Source: RGIG6904 sp024680835
GTDB lineage: Bacteria; Bacillota; Clostridia; Lachnospirales; Lachnospiraceae
Direction: 5' to 3'
Assembly: GCA_024680835.1 (NCBI GenBank)
Contig: JAILBP010000037.1
Span: 1 to 28,937 of the forward strand
Length of the DNA stretch: 28,937 nucleotides
Positions 21,894-28,937 of the stretch are shown here, piece by piece. A model generated the notes under the pieces. That model saw only the letters and a program-made list of their open reading frames with translations, did not search any database and was not told the DNA's origin. The first letter of the stretch is position 1. Every line of letters begins with the position of its first letter. A program made the position numbers and the translations under genes.

Positions 21894-24099
21894 CCTTTTT
21901 AAGTTTTGCAAATCCGGCCAGCATTTTTTTGACTCCGCAGCCGTCAAAGTCTACCGTCACCTCGAAATCTTTTCCTCCTGCTACCATGGCTGTGACGGTG
22001 CCCTCACCGAATTTGATGTGGCGGACACGGTCTCCGATGCCGTAATCAATGGCGGCACTTTTAACCGGAGAGCCGAAGTCTTTGGCCGGCGGCAATATCT
22101 CTTTTACGGAGAAGATCTCCTTTGCCACGGAAGGCCTGCGGTTGAACTCTTTCTTTTCGTAGGTTTTGCCCGGCGCAGAGGAAATAGTGTAGGTTAGGTA
22201 CTCCTCCGGAACCTCGGACATGAACCTGGACACCTTATGAAACTCTGTCTGACCTCTGTTCAAGCGCATCTTGGCAGCAGTCATGGCTAAGGTGTCCATT
22301 GCTCTGGTGATACCCACATAGCAGAGCCTTCTCTCCTCCTCGATCTCCTCATCGGGGTTTTCGGCGTTAAGTGACATATATCCGGGGAAAAGACCGTCCT
22401 CCATACCCGCCATGTAAACATGGGGGAACTCCAGACCTTTGGCGGAATGTAAGGTCATAAGACACACATAATCCTCGTTTTCATCCACCGAATCGATATC
22501 CGCCACAAGGGCAACCTCCTCCAGGAATCCCGACAGGGACACCTCCTCTGCGGTCTCTGCATAGGTCCCGGCTTTTGATATCAATTCTGATATATTTTCT
22601 ATTCGGTCATCTGCAGACTCATCATCCTCTTCCTTCAGCATATCCTCATATCCTATCTCTCCGAGGATGAATTCTATAAGCTCGGGAATACTGCGTTTCT
22701 CCGCTTCTGCCCTGAACCGTAATATGAGAGTAGTAAATCTCGCCACCTTCTCCGCGGCCTTTCCGAGCCCCGGAATATCCCTCGCCATGGCGGCCGCATC
22801 AAAGAAGCTGCTGCCGTGGGCATTGGCGTAATCGGCAACCTTTGCTATGGATGCGGCACCGATTCCGCGTTTCGGGACATTTATGACCCTGGTCGCCGCA
22901 AGATCGTCGTCACCGTTGGCGACCACCTTCAGATATGCCAGAACGTCCTTGATCTCTTTTCTGGAATAGAAGTTGACTCCGCCCACGATATGATAAGGAA
23001 TGTTATATTTTATAAACTGCTCCTCAAACATTCTGGACTGTGCATTTGTGCGGTACAGCACGGCGCAGTCATTGTAGGAAGCTCCGTTTTTGACTTTCTT
23101 CATGACATCGGTGACCACGAACTCAGCCTCTTCGTAGCCCGTGTCAAACTGCCTGAAAAGCACCTTTTCTCCCGGCTCCCTGTCGGTCCAGAGTGTTTTC
23201 TCCTTGCGTCCGATATTATGAGCTATCACGCCGTTTGCTGCATTTAGGATGTTGGATGTGGAGCGGTAATTCTGCTCAAGTCTGATGACGGCGGCATCTT
23301 TGTAATACTCCTCAAAAAAGAGAATGTTTTTGATATTGGCGCCCCTGAATTTATATATTGACTGGTCATCGTCACCCACAACGCAGAGGTTGTTGGTACC
23401 GCCGGCTAACAGCCTTATGAGCCTAAACTGCGCCGTGTTGGTATCCTGATACTCATCCACCATGACGTATTTGAAACGTCTCTGATAATAATCCAGAACA
23501 TCCTGATCTTCCCTGAAAAGCTCCACGGTCTTTACGATCAGGTCATCGAAATCCATGGCGTTATTTTTTTTGAGGATCTTCTGATACTCCATGTAAACCT
23601 GAGCCGCCATGCGCTTTTCGTAATCCGCGTTGGCCTTCTCATAGAATTGGTTTTCGTCTATGAGCTCATCTTTGCATGACGAGATAATGCTCATGAACAT
23701 TTTTTCTTTGTATTTTTTGGTGTCGATCTCAAGACGTTTGCAGACCTCTTTTATGATCTGCTTGCTGTCGTCCGTGTCATATATGACAAAGGAATTTTTG
23801 TAGCCTATCCTGTCTGCAAAACGGCGCAGTATCCTGACGCAGCTTGAATGGAAGGTCGCCACCCATATCTCGCCCAAACCGAAATCAAGTGACTTTTCGA
23901 TACGCTCGCGCATCTCCCCCGCCGCCTTGTTGGTGAAGGTTATCATCATGATGTTGTATGGATTTACACCCAGCTCATCTATGAGGTAAGTCGCGCGCTG
24001 AGTCAAAACCATAGTCTTGCCGCTGCCCGCACCTGCCAGTATCAGGAGGGGGCCTTCAGTATGTAAAACGGCTTCGTTTTGTTTGTCATTTAAATTCAT
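21889..24099 (-). CDS. pcrA: UvrD/PcrA-type DNA helicase
   Basis: Superfamily 1A 3'-5' helicase used in repair and removal of RecA or stalled polymerase. From ATG 24099 (GGAG 7 nt upstream) it has 736 residues, as usual for PcrA. Motifs in order: LAGAGSGKT (Walker A), ITFTNKAAGEMRERI, TFHSSCVRILR, DEYQDTN (Walker B), VVGDDDQSIYKFRGA, LEQNYRST, HSAKGLEFPHVYM and RRLCYVGITRA. The C-terminus carries the GDRVRHIKFGEGTV tudor-like segment that contacts RNA polymerase in PcrA. A TTG further upstream has no ribosome binding site. It follows rsgA after 109 bp. Confidence 0.95.
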   Translation of the reverse strand: MNLNDKQNEAVLHTEGPLLILAGAGSGKTMVLTQRATYLIDELGVNPYNIMMITFTNKAAGEMRERIEKSLDFGLGEIWVATFHSSCVRILRRFADRIGYKNSFVIYDTDDSKQIIKEVCKRLEIDTKKYKEKMFMSIISSCKDELIDENQFYEKANADYEKRMAAQVYMEYQKILKKNNAMDFDDLIVKTVELFREDQDVLDYYQRRFKYVMVDEYQDTNTAQFRLIRLLAGGTNNLCVVGDDDQSIYKFRGANIKNILFFEEYYKDAAVIRLEQNYRSTSNILNAANGVIAHNIGRKEKTLWTDREPGEKVLFRQFDTGYEEAEFVVTDVMKKVKNGASYNDCAVLYRTNAQSRMFEEQFIKYNIPYHIVGGVNFYSRKEIKDVLAYLKVVANGDDDLAATRVINVPKRGIGAASIAKVADYANAHGSSFFDAAAMARDIPGLGKAAEKVARFTTLILRFRAEAEKRSIPELIEFILGEIGYEDMLKEEDDESADDRIENISELISKAGTYAETAEEVSLSGFLEEVALVADIDSVDENEDYVCLMTLHSAKGLEFPHVYMAGMEDGLFPGYMSLNAENPDEEIEEERRLCYVGITRAMDTLAMTAAKMRLNRGQTEFHKVSRFMSEVPEEYLTYTISSAPGKTYEKKEFNRRPSVAKEIFSVKEILPPAKDFGSPVKSAAIDYGIGDRVRHIKFGEGTVTAMVAGGKDFEVTVDFDGCGVKKMLAGFAKLKKV

Positions 24100-24130
24100 G
24101 GTGTTACTCCGTGATTCATTACTATTCAAA

Positions 24131-24190
24131 GCTGATATCCGATATTCGGCCGGATTGACTGCCCGTGTGAATGTCTGACCGGATATCGGC
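24131..24190. repeat. Inverted repeat between rsgA and pcrA
   Basis: GCTGATATCCG (24131-24141) and CGGATATCGGC (24180-24190) pair over 11 bp with a wobble. No U-tract follows on the minus strand. It could be a transcript-end stabiliser or a weak terminator for the rlmN-rsgA operon. Confidence 0.45.
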
Positions 24191-24208
24191 CGGGATCAGT
24201 CACGTTTT

Positions 24209-25090
24209 TTAATATCTCATGTTCGCCTTCAGGCTCCCGTATATCTGAACGTAGTTGGTGTAGCGGGAATCAGAAATATCTCCGTTCGATACGGCCTGTT
24301 TCACCCCGCAGTCGCGCTCGCCTATGTGAACACAATCCGGAAAACGGCATTCATCAGTGTAATCGTCAAACTCCGGGAAAAATGAGGCGAGATCGTAAGG
24401 CTCTATGTCCGTAAGCTCCAGCGAGCTGAATCCCGGCGAATCAATGATGGATGTATCCGGTCCCGCCTCAACTATGACCGTGTCTCTGGTAGTCTGTTTT
24501 CCGCGGTCGTTTTTGGCAGAAAGAAAGCCTGTCTCTCTCCCGGCCTCCGGGATCAGGGCGTTTATGAGAGAAGATTTCCCCACACCGGAAGGACCTGACA
24601 GCACAACCTGCTGCCCCTTTATAAGATCGGCAATCCTGCCGATGTTAATGTCATTTTTGACGCTGATGAACTCAATATCACAGCCGGATCCGTCGTAGAT
24701 CCCCTTGATCTCATCTATGGCTCCCGGATCCGCTATATCACATTTATTGAAAGCTACGGTAACGGGAACGTTCTGTGACATCATAAGGCACAGATACCTG
24801 TCCAGAAGATTCAGATTGGGATCGGGTTTGGCCACAGCAAAGATCAGCAGTACCCTGTCCACATTGGCGACAGCTGGTCTGATGAGCTCGTTTTTGCGCG
24901 GCAGGAGCACATCCACATTGCCGGTGAGACCTGCCTTATCGATCACGGAGATCTCGCAGAGGTCACCCACAAGCGGTTTTTTCTTTTCTTTTCTGAATAT
25001 TCCCTTTGCCCTGCATTCATAAACATCGCCGGTCTCCATATCCATACAGTAATAGAAACCGGCGATTGCTTTGATTATCTTTGTCTTCAT
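24209..25090 (-). CDS. rsgA: Ribosome small-subunit maturation GTPase
   Basis: RsgA (YjeQ) checks late 30S subunit assembly. The protein has an OB-fold at about residues 1-75, then a circularly permuted GTPase domain (VAFNKCD as G4, GPSGVGKSSLIN as G1, DSPGFSS as G3) and a C-terminal zinc site (ECRFPDCVHIGERDCGV, CxxxxCxHxxxxxC). The start is uncertain: ATG 25090 fits family N-termini, while TTG 25099 overlaps the pknB stop (TTGA) and has AGAG in range. It is fourth in the rlmN-stp-pknB-rsgA operon, a standard Firmicutes arrangement. Confidence 0.96.
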   Translation of the reverse strand: MKTKIIKAIAGFYYCMDMETGDVYECRAKGIFRKEKKKPLVGDLCEISVIDKAGLTGNVDVLLPRKNELIRPAVANVDRVLLIFAVAKPDPNLNLLDRYLCLMMSQNVPVTVAFNKCDIADPGAIDEIKGIYDGSGCDIEFISVKNDINIGRIADLIKGQQVVLSGPSGVGKSSLINALIPEAGRETGFLSAKNDRGKQTTRDTVIVEAGPDTSIIDSPGFSSLELTDIEPYDLASFFPEFDDYTDECRFPDCVHIGERDCGVKQAVSNGDISDSRYTNYVQIYGSLKANMRY

Positions 25091-25095
25091 GTGTG

Positions 25096-27348
25096 TCAAT
25101 TTGATCTCTTAAATGACTGTGTTTCAGACTTCTGAGTCTGGTAAGTGAAATTACCGTCGTCGTCTTCGCTCTCCCACTCACATACCACATAACCCTCGGA
25201 AGAAGTAATATTCTCTACCGATATGGTCTTGGGGAAGTCAGCCTCCTCCAGACCTTCCCATGCACCCAGAAGATTATCGGATGTGTCGTAGAGGTAAATG
25301 CTGCCCATCACAACATCATCGCTGTTGGGCCATGTGATCCTGGCGCTGAATTTGTAAAGAGCAGTCGCTGCGCCTGCGCTGACTGTGACATTAATGGCTG
25401 TTCCGGAATAAACTGTCTTTCCTACCGCAACATCCTGTGAAACTATCTGACCGATGGCAACTTCGTCGCTATATGTCTCCGTAACCGCACCTATAGTAAG
25501 TCCCAATGAGTCAAGCATTTTCTTGGCCTCATCTTCCGTCTTTCCTTTCAGATCCGGAACATTCACCGTCTCTAAGCCCTGACTTACCACTATGGTCACC
25601 GAATCGCCGTCGTTGGCATTTGCGCCGCCCTCAGGTTGCTGGCTTATGACTGAACCTTCGGGAACCTCGCCGCTGTATGCATACTCCCTGGTATATCCGA
25701 AACCTGCATCAGCTAAAAGCTGTATGGCTGCTGTATCCGTGTAACCCACAACGTTAGGTACCTCGATATCTCCCTTTCCGGAGCTGGTGATAACATAGAT
25801 GGTGGAGCCCTTGGTCACGTTATCTCCCTCATTTACGCTCTGATGTATTACACATCCCTCAAGGTACTGATCGGATGACTGGCGGCTCTCCTCATATATG
25901 GTGAGCCCGAGATCGTTTAATTTCTCGAGAGCAACATCATATGTCATACCCACGATGTTGATCATCTGGACATTATCCTCTGCCGGCTCGGTGTTATCTT
26001 CACCGTCTCCTGTCGTCGTATCTTCAGTGTCAGTATCCTGTCCGTCGTCAGTTACTGCAGTGTCCGCAGCATTGTCGCTGACTCCGTCGTCAGTAGCCGA
26101 AACCTGAGTCGTATCGGGTTTTTCCGGTTCCTTGCTGTCGGATCCTCTCTTTATGACTCCTGCCATCGAAAATACAAGGTATACTATAATCAGCAGGATG
26201 ATGATGGCTGCCACGATACCTAAGATCGAAACCACTTTCTCCATCTTGGGATTCAGGAAACCGGTGGTATCGTCATCATCATCATCGTCGTCATCATCAT
26301 CCACCTCGGGAAGAGGTCCTGAGGACTTTTTCCTGGTCTCAGCCTTTGCTGCCTCTGCTGAAGCCTTACCGCCATCCGACTTCTCGGTCTTTTCGCCCTT
26401 TGAAGCACCGGCTTCCTCTGCAGTCAATGTGACATCTCTGGTCTGTGCCTTTATCTGTTTTAACTCATCCGGTCTGATAACTCTGGTCTTTTCTGTACCC
26501 ACCTCAGGGATGGATACGAAATCCACATCCGGCTCCTGAAGGGCCCTCTTAAGATCTGCCAGAAGCTCAGCCATGGACATATATCTCCTGTCCGGGCTCT
26601 TCTGTGTAGTCTTCAGGATGATCTTCTCAAGGCTCACCGGAAGGTCCGGTGCGTATGTACGGGGAGATTCTATCTCCTCCTGAATATGCTGAATAGCTAT
26701 GGCCACAGTGGTGTCGCCGTCAAAGGGCACACGTCCTGTCACCATCTCATACATTACGATACCGAGGGAATATATATCACTCTTCACATCCACAAAGCCG
26801 TTTCTCGCCTGCTCCGGCGAAGAATAGTGCACCGATCCCATGACATCCGAATGAATAGTGTTGGCGTTCACGGCCTTTGCGATACCGAAGTCCGTAACCT
26901 TTACCTTACCCTGTTTGGATATCATGATGTTCTGCGGTTTGATATCCCTGTGTATGATGTTTTTATTGTGAGCCGCCTCTATGCCGCGTCCCACCTGTAT
27001 TGCAATGCTGATGGCCTCTTTGTCCGTCAGCTGTCCTTTTTTCTCGATGTAGCTCTTTAATGTGATACCGTCAATGTACTCCATTACGATGTAATGCATA
27101 CTGTTGTCGGATCCTACATCATATATATTCACAATGTTCGGGTGCTCAAGTCCTGCCGCCGACTGTGCCTCGGCGTGGAATTTGGTGACAAAGTTCATGT
27201 CCTCCGTGAATTCCTGCCTCAGAACCTTGATGGCGACAAATCGTCCCAAAACGTTGTCTTTTGCCTTATATACATCAGACATACCGCCGGCACCGATACC
27301 CTCGATGATCTCATAGCGGTCTGCCAGAAAACTGCCTGCCTCTAACAT
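25096..27348 (-). CDS. pknB: PASTA-domain serine/threonine protein kinase
   Basis: PrkC/Stk1/PknB family membrane kinase that senses muropeptides or lipid II and controls growth and cell division. From ATG 27348 (AGAGG 8 nt upstream) it has 750 residues. The kinase domain has GIGAGGMSDVY (P-loop), Lys41 in VAIKVL, HRDIKPQN (133-140) and DFG (153-155). Then follow a charged linker with eleven Asp in a row (350-360), a membrane helix (about 374-394), three PASTA domains (about 463-525, 528-590, 593-658) and a C-terminal extension of about 85 residues (FSARITWPNSDD ... CEWESEDDDGN) beyond the last PASTA. An upstream GTG overlaps the stp stop. Confidence 0.96.
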   Translation of the reverse strand: MLEAGSFLADRYEIIEGIGAGGMSDVYKAKDNVLGRFVAIKVLRQEFTEDMNFVTKFHAEAQSAAGLEHPNIVNIYDVGSDNSMHYIVMEYIDGITLKSYIEKKGQLTDKEAISIAIQVGRGIEAAHNKNIIHRDIKPQNIMISKQGKVKVTDFGIAKAVNANTIHSDVMGSVHYSSPEQARNGFVDVKSDIYSLGIVMYEMVTGRVPFDGDTTVAIAIQHIQEEIESPRTYAPDLPVSLEKIILKTTQKSPDRRYMSMAELLADLKRALQEPDVDFVSIPEVGTEKTRVIRPDELKQIKAQTRDVTLTAEEAGASKGEKTEKSDGGKASAEAAKAETRKKSSGPLPEVDDDDDDDDDDDTTGFLNPKMEKVVSILGIVAAIIILLIIVYLVFSMAGVIKRGSDSKEPEKPDTTQVSATDDGVSDNAADTAVTDDGQDTDTEDTTTGDGEDNTEPAEDNVQMINIVGMTYDVALEKLNDLGLTIYEESRQSSDQYLEGCVIHQSVNEGDNVTKGSTIYVITSSGKGDIEVPNVVGYTDTAAIQLLADAGFGYTREYAYSGEVPEGSVISQQPEGGANANDGDSVTIVVSQGLETVNVPDLKGKTEDEAKKMLDSLGLTIGAVTETYSDEVAIGQIVSQDVAVGKTVYSGTAINVTVSAGAATALYKFSARITWPNSDDVVMGSIYLYDTSDNLLGAWEGLEEADFPKTISVENITSSEGYVVCEWESEDDDGNFTYQTQKSETQSFKRSN
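26269..26301 (-). repeat. GAT/GAC codon run encoding 11 Asp in the kinase linker
   Basis: Eleven consecutive GAT or GAC codons occur in the juxtamembrane linker of pknB. The mixture of two codons shows it is not a pure microsatellite, but it could still vary in length by slippage. Confidence 0.95.
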
Positions 27349-27353
27349 CTGTT

Positions 27354-28082
27354 TCACCTCTCAAAGGGCGCTATGAGCGCCACAGTAATGTTATCCCTGC
27401 CACCGTTCTCGTTTGCAAAAGAGATCAGTGTATTGCCTGCCAGCTCAAGGTCACTGCCGTCTCCCACAACATCAGCGATAACCTTGTCATTCACCATGTT
27501 GGTAAGACCGTCGGTGCACATGATGATCACATCGCCTTCCTCAAGGTCGTAGGTGAACACGTCAGGCTCCACTCCATCCTCCGCGCCCAGCGCTCTGGTG
27601 ATGATGTTTTTATTGGGGTGTTTGCTGGCTTCAGAGGCTTTGATGCGTCCCATCCTCACCATCTCCTGAACATAGGAGTGGTCGGTGGTGACCTGGCTTA
27701 TCTCCTCGCCCTTGACATAAAGCCTGCTGTCACCTACATTGGCTATGTGCAGGGTCTTTCCTTCGATGACCGCACATACACATGTAGTGCCCATACCTTC
27801 CAACATCGTATCCGTCGACGCTTTCTTGCGGATCTCGGTATTAGCGTATTTGATTGCGTTCTGCAGAGCCTTTCCGATGTCTTTCTCGTGCTTGGTGGAT
27901 ATGGATTCCACTATGGCCTCCACGGCCAGCTTGCTGGCAAGATCACCGGCGGCGTAACCGCCCATGCCGTCTGCCACGATAAAAAGATTGGGAAGGTCTC
28001 CCAGTGGTCTCTCGCTGCAGAAGCAGAAATCCTGATTTGAGCTTCTGCGCTTTCCCACGTCTGTGATGGAATAGCTTTTCAT
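27354..28082 (-). CDS. stp: PP2C-type serine/threonine phosphatase
   Basis: Stp/PrpC dephosphorylates PknB and its targets; Mn-dependent and cytosolic. The 242 residues carry the metal-binding motifs in order: RSSNQD, VADGMGGYAAGD, GTT, IANVGDSRLY, TDHSYV, CTDGLTN and GGRDNIT. Its ATG overlaps the rlmN stop (ATGA) and its stop sits in the start region of pknB, so the three are translationally coupled. Confidence 0.96.
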   Translation of the reverse strand: MKSYSITDVGKRRSSNQDFCFCSERPLGDLPNLFIVADGMGGYAAGDLASKLAVEAIVESISTKHEKDIGKALQNAIKYANTEIRKKASTDTMLEGMGTTCVCAVIEGKTLHIANVGDSRLYVKGEEISQVTTDHSYVQEMVRMGRIKASEASKHPNKNIITRALGAEDGVEPDVFTYDLEEGDVIIMCTDGLTNMVNDKVIADVVGDGSDLELAGNTLISFANENGGRDNITVALIAPFER

Positions 28083-28937
28083 GATAAATGTTTTCTCCGT
28101 AACTGTCCACAGGCTCCGTCTATATCCCGGCCCATTTCTCTTCTTATAGTACCATTTATTCCTTTTTTTTCAAGTTTTTTAAGAAACGCCTCGACAGACG
28201 CCCTGTCGGGCTGTTTAAATCCCGCCTCAGTCACAGGATTTACCGGTATCAGATTGACATGCGCATTCAAACCCTTTAGTAACTGAGCAAGCTTTTCCGC
28301 ATCCCCGTCACTGTCATTCTCCCCTGCCACGAGGGCATATTCGAAGGTAATACGCCTGCCCGTGGTCTCAAAATAATAAGCCGCGGTCTTTACCAGCTCA
28401 TGTATCTCCACCGACTTTGCCACCGGCATGAGTTTCTCTCTCTTTTCCTGGTCCGGGGCATGCAGCGAGATCGCCAGTGTTATCTGCAGCTTCTCATCCG
28501 CAAGCTTTCGCATCTTTTCCACAAGTCCACAGGTCGATACCGTGATGTTGCGGGCACTGATATTGATGCCGTGCGGATCATTGATGATGCGAATAAATGA
28601 TAAAAGATTATCATAATTGTCCAGAGGTTCTCCCGTACCCATAACCACAATATTGGATACCCTGACCCCTGCATGAGCCTCTATACCGTATATCTGTCCC
28701 GCCATCTCGGAGGGTCTCAGGTTTCTCACCAGACCACCTATGGTGGATGCACAGAACCGGCATCCCATGCGGCATCCCACCTGGGATGAAATGCAAACAC
28801 TGTAACCGTGCTCGTATTTCATCAGGACACTCTCAACCGCTGCCCCGTCTTCCATGGCAAAAAGATATTTTCTGGTGCCGTCTATACCGGAGATCTGAAG
28901 ATCGGCAACAGATGGTCTCGGGATGTAACACTCCGAA
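28079..28937 (-). CDS. rlmN: 23S rRNA (adenine-2503-C2)-methyltransferase, N-terminus outside window
   Basis: RlmN is a radical-SAM methyltransferase modifying A2503 of 23S rRNA and A37 of some tRNAs. The frame is open through the right edge (begins SECYIPRPSVADLQISGIDG), continuing into TRKYLF and MEDGAAVESVLMKYEHG. The Fe-S cluster motif is GCRMGCRFCAST (CxxxCxxC); GTGEPLDNYDNLL and SLHAPDQEKREKLMPV are family blocks. The second catalytic Cys is in GACGQLRRK near the C-terminus. About the first 60 to 70 residues are missing. The gene heads the stp/pknB/rsgA operon in this window. Confidence 0.97.
   Translation of the reverse strand, partial: SECYIPRPSVADLQISGIDGTRKYLFAMEDGAAVESVLMKYEHGYSVCISSQVGCRMGCRFCASTIGGLVRNLRPSEMAGQIYGIEAHAGVRVSNIVVMGTGEPLDNYDNLLSFIRIINDPHGINISARNITVSTCGLVEKMRKLADEKLQITLAISLHAPDQEKREKLMPVAKSVEIHELVKTAAYYFETTGRRITFEYALVAGENDSDGDAEKLAQLLKGLNAHVNLIPVNPVTEAGFKQPDRASVEAFLKKLEKKGINGTIRREMGRDIDGACGQLRRKHLS

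Noticed and set aside
24100..24129. Longer pcrA form starting at TTG 24129
   Set aside because: There is no Shine-Dalgarno sequence there, while ATG 24099 has GGAG at good spacing and matches family N-termini.

Overview
The window reads as a chromosomal segment of a low-to-mid GC Clostridia bacterium, most likely Lachnospiraceae. This rests on the rlmN-stp-pknB-rsgA order, DUF624/YesL membrane proteins, a GH95 glycosidase, a trigger-factor-like lipoprotein, an N-terminally extended M29 peptidase and AGGAGG-type ribosome binding sites. Genus is not claimed. Every gene I can support lies on the minus strand, so the region is read from high to low coordinates.

Right part (28937 to 13247) is core housekeeping: rlmN (start outside the window), the PP2C phosphatase stp, the PASTA kinase pknB and the GTPase rsgA form one tightly overlapping operon. 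A PcrA/UvrD helicase, pyrE, a small membrane protein and a large M29-type aminopeptidase follow. Then comes a purMND block with its own promoter, purD being bracketed by two copies of a double-hairpin repeat, then a trigger-factor-like lipoprotein and pta.

Middle (13049 to 8973) is a carbohydrate ABC importer: binding lipoprotein, two permeases and a YesL protein, without its own ATPase, closed by a strong terminator. Next are the C-terminal remnant of an Rpn/YhgA-like protein and a tRNA-Leu with anticodon AAG under a near-consensus promoter.

The accessory stretch 7244 to 8300 is the most unusual part. It has four stacked inverted repeats beside the tRNA, then eight contiguous copies of a 53-bp repeat. 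On the minus strand seven of these units each form an 18-codon ORF chained to the next by an ATGA stop/start overlap, and the chain ends in a 49-codon ORF with the same first three codons. On the plus strand most units carry a TTGACT-16-TATTTT promoter-like pair. Which of these, if any, is functional cannot be decided from the sequence; the substitution pattern between units argues against strong protein-level selection.

Left part (7243 to 1) holds a 94-residue unknown with a very good promoter containing a near-LexA box, a Bax inhibitor-1 family membrane protein followed immediately by a cytoplasmic GH95 fucosidase/galactosidase, a repetitive probable beta-helix lipoprotein, a second YesL protein overlapping a PucR/CdaR-like regulator, and ispF, which runs off the left edge.
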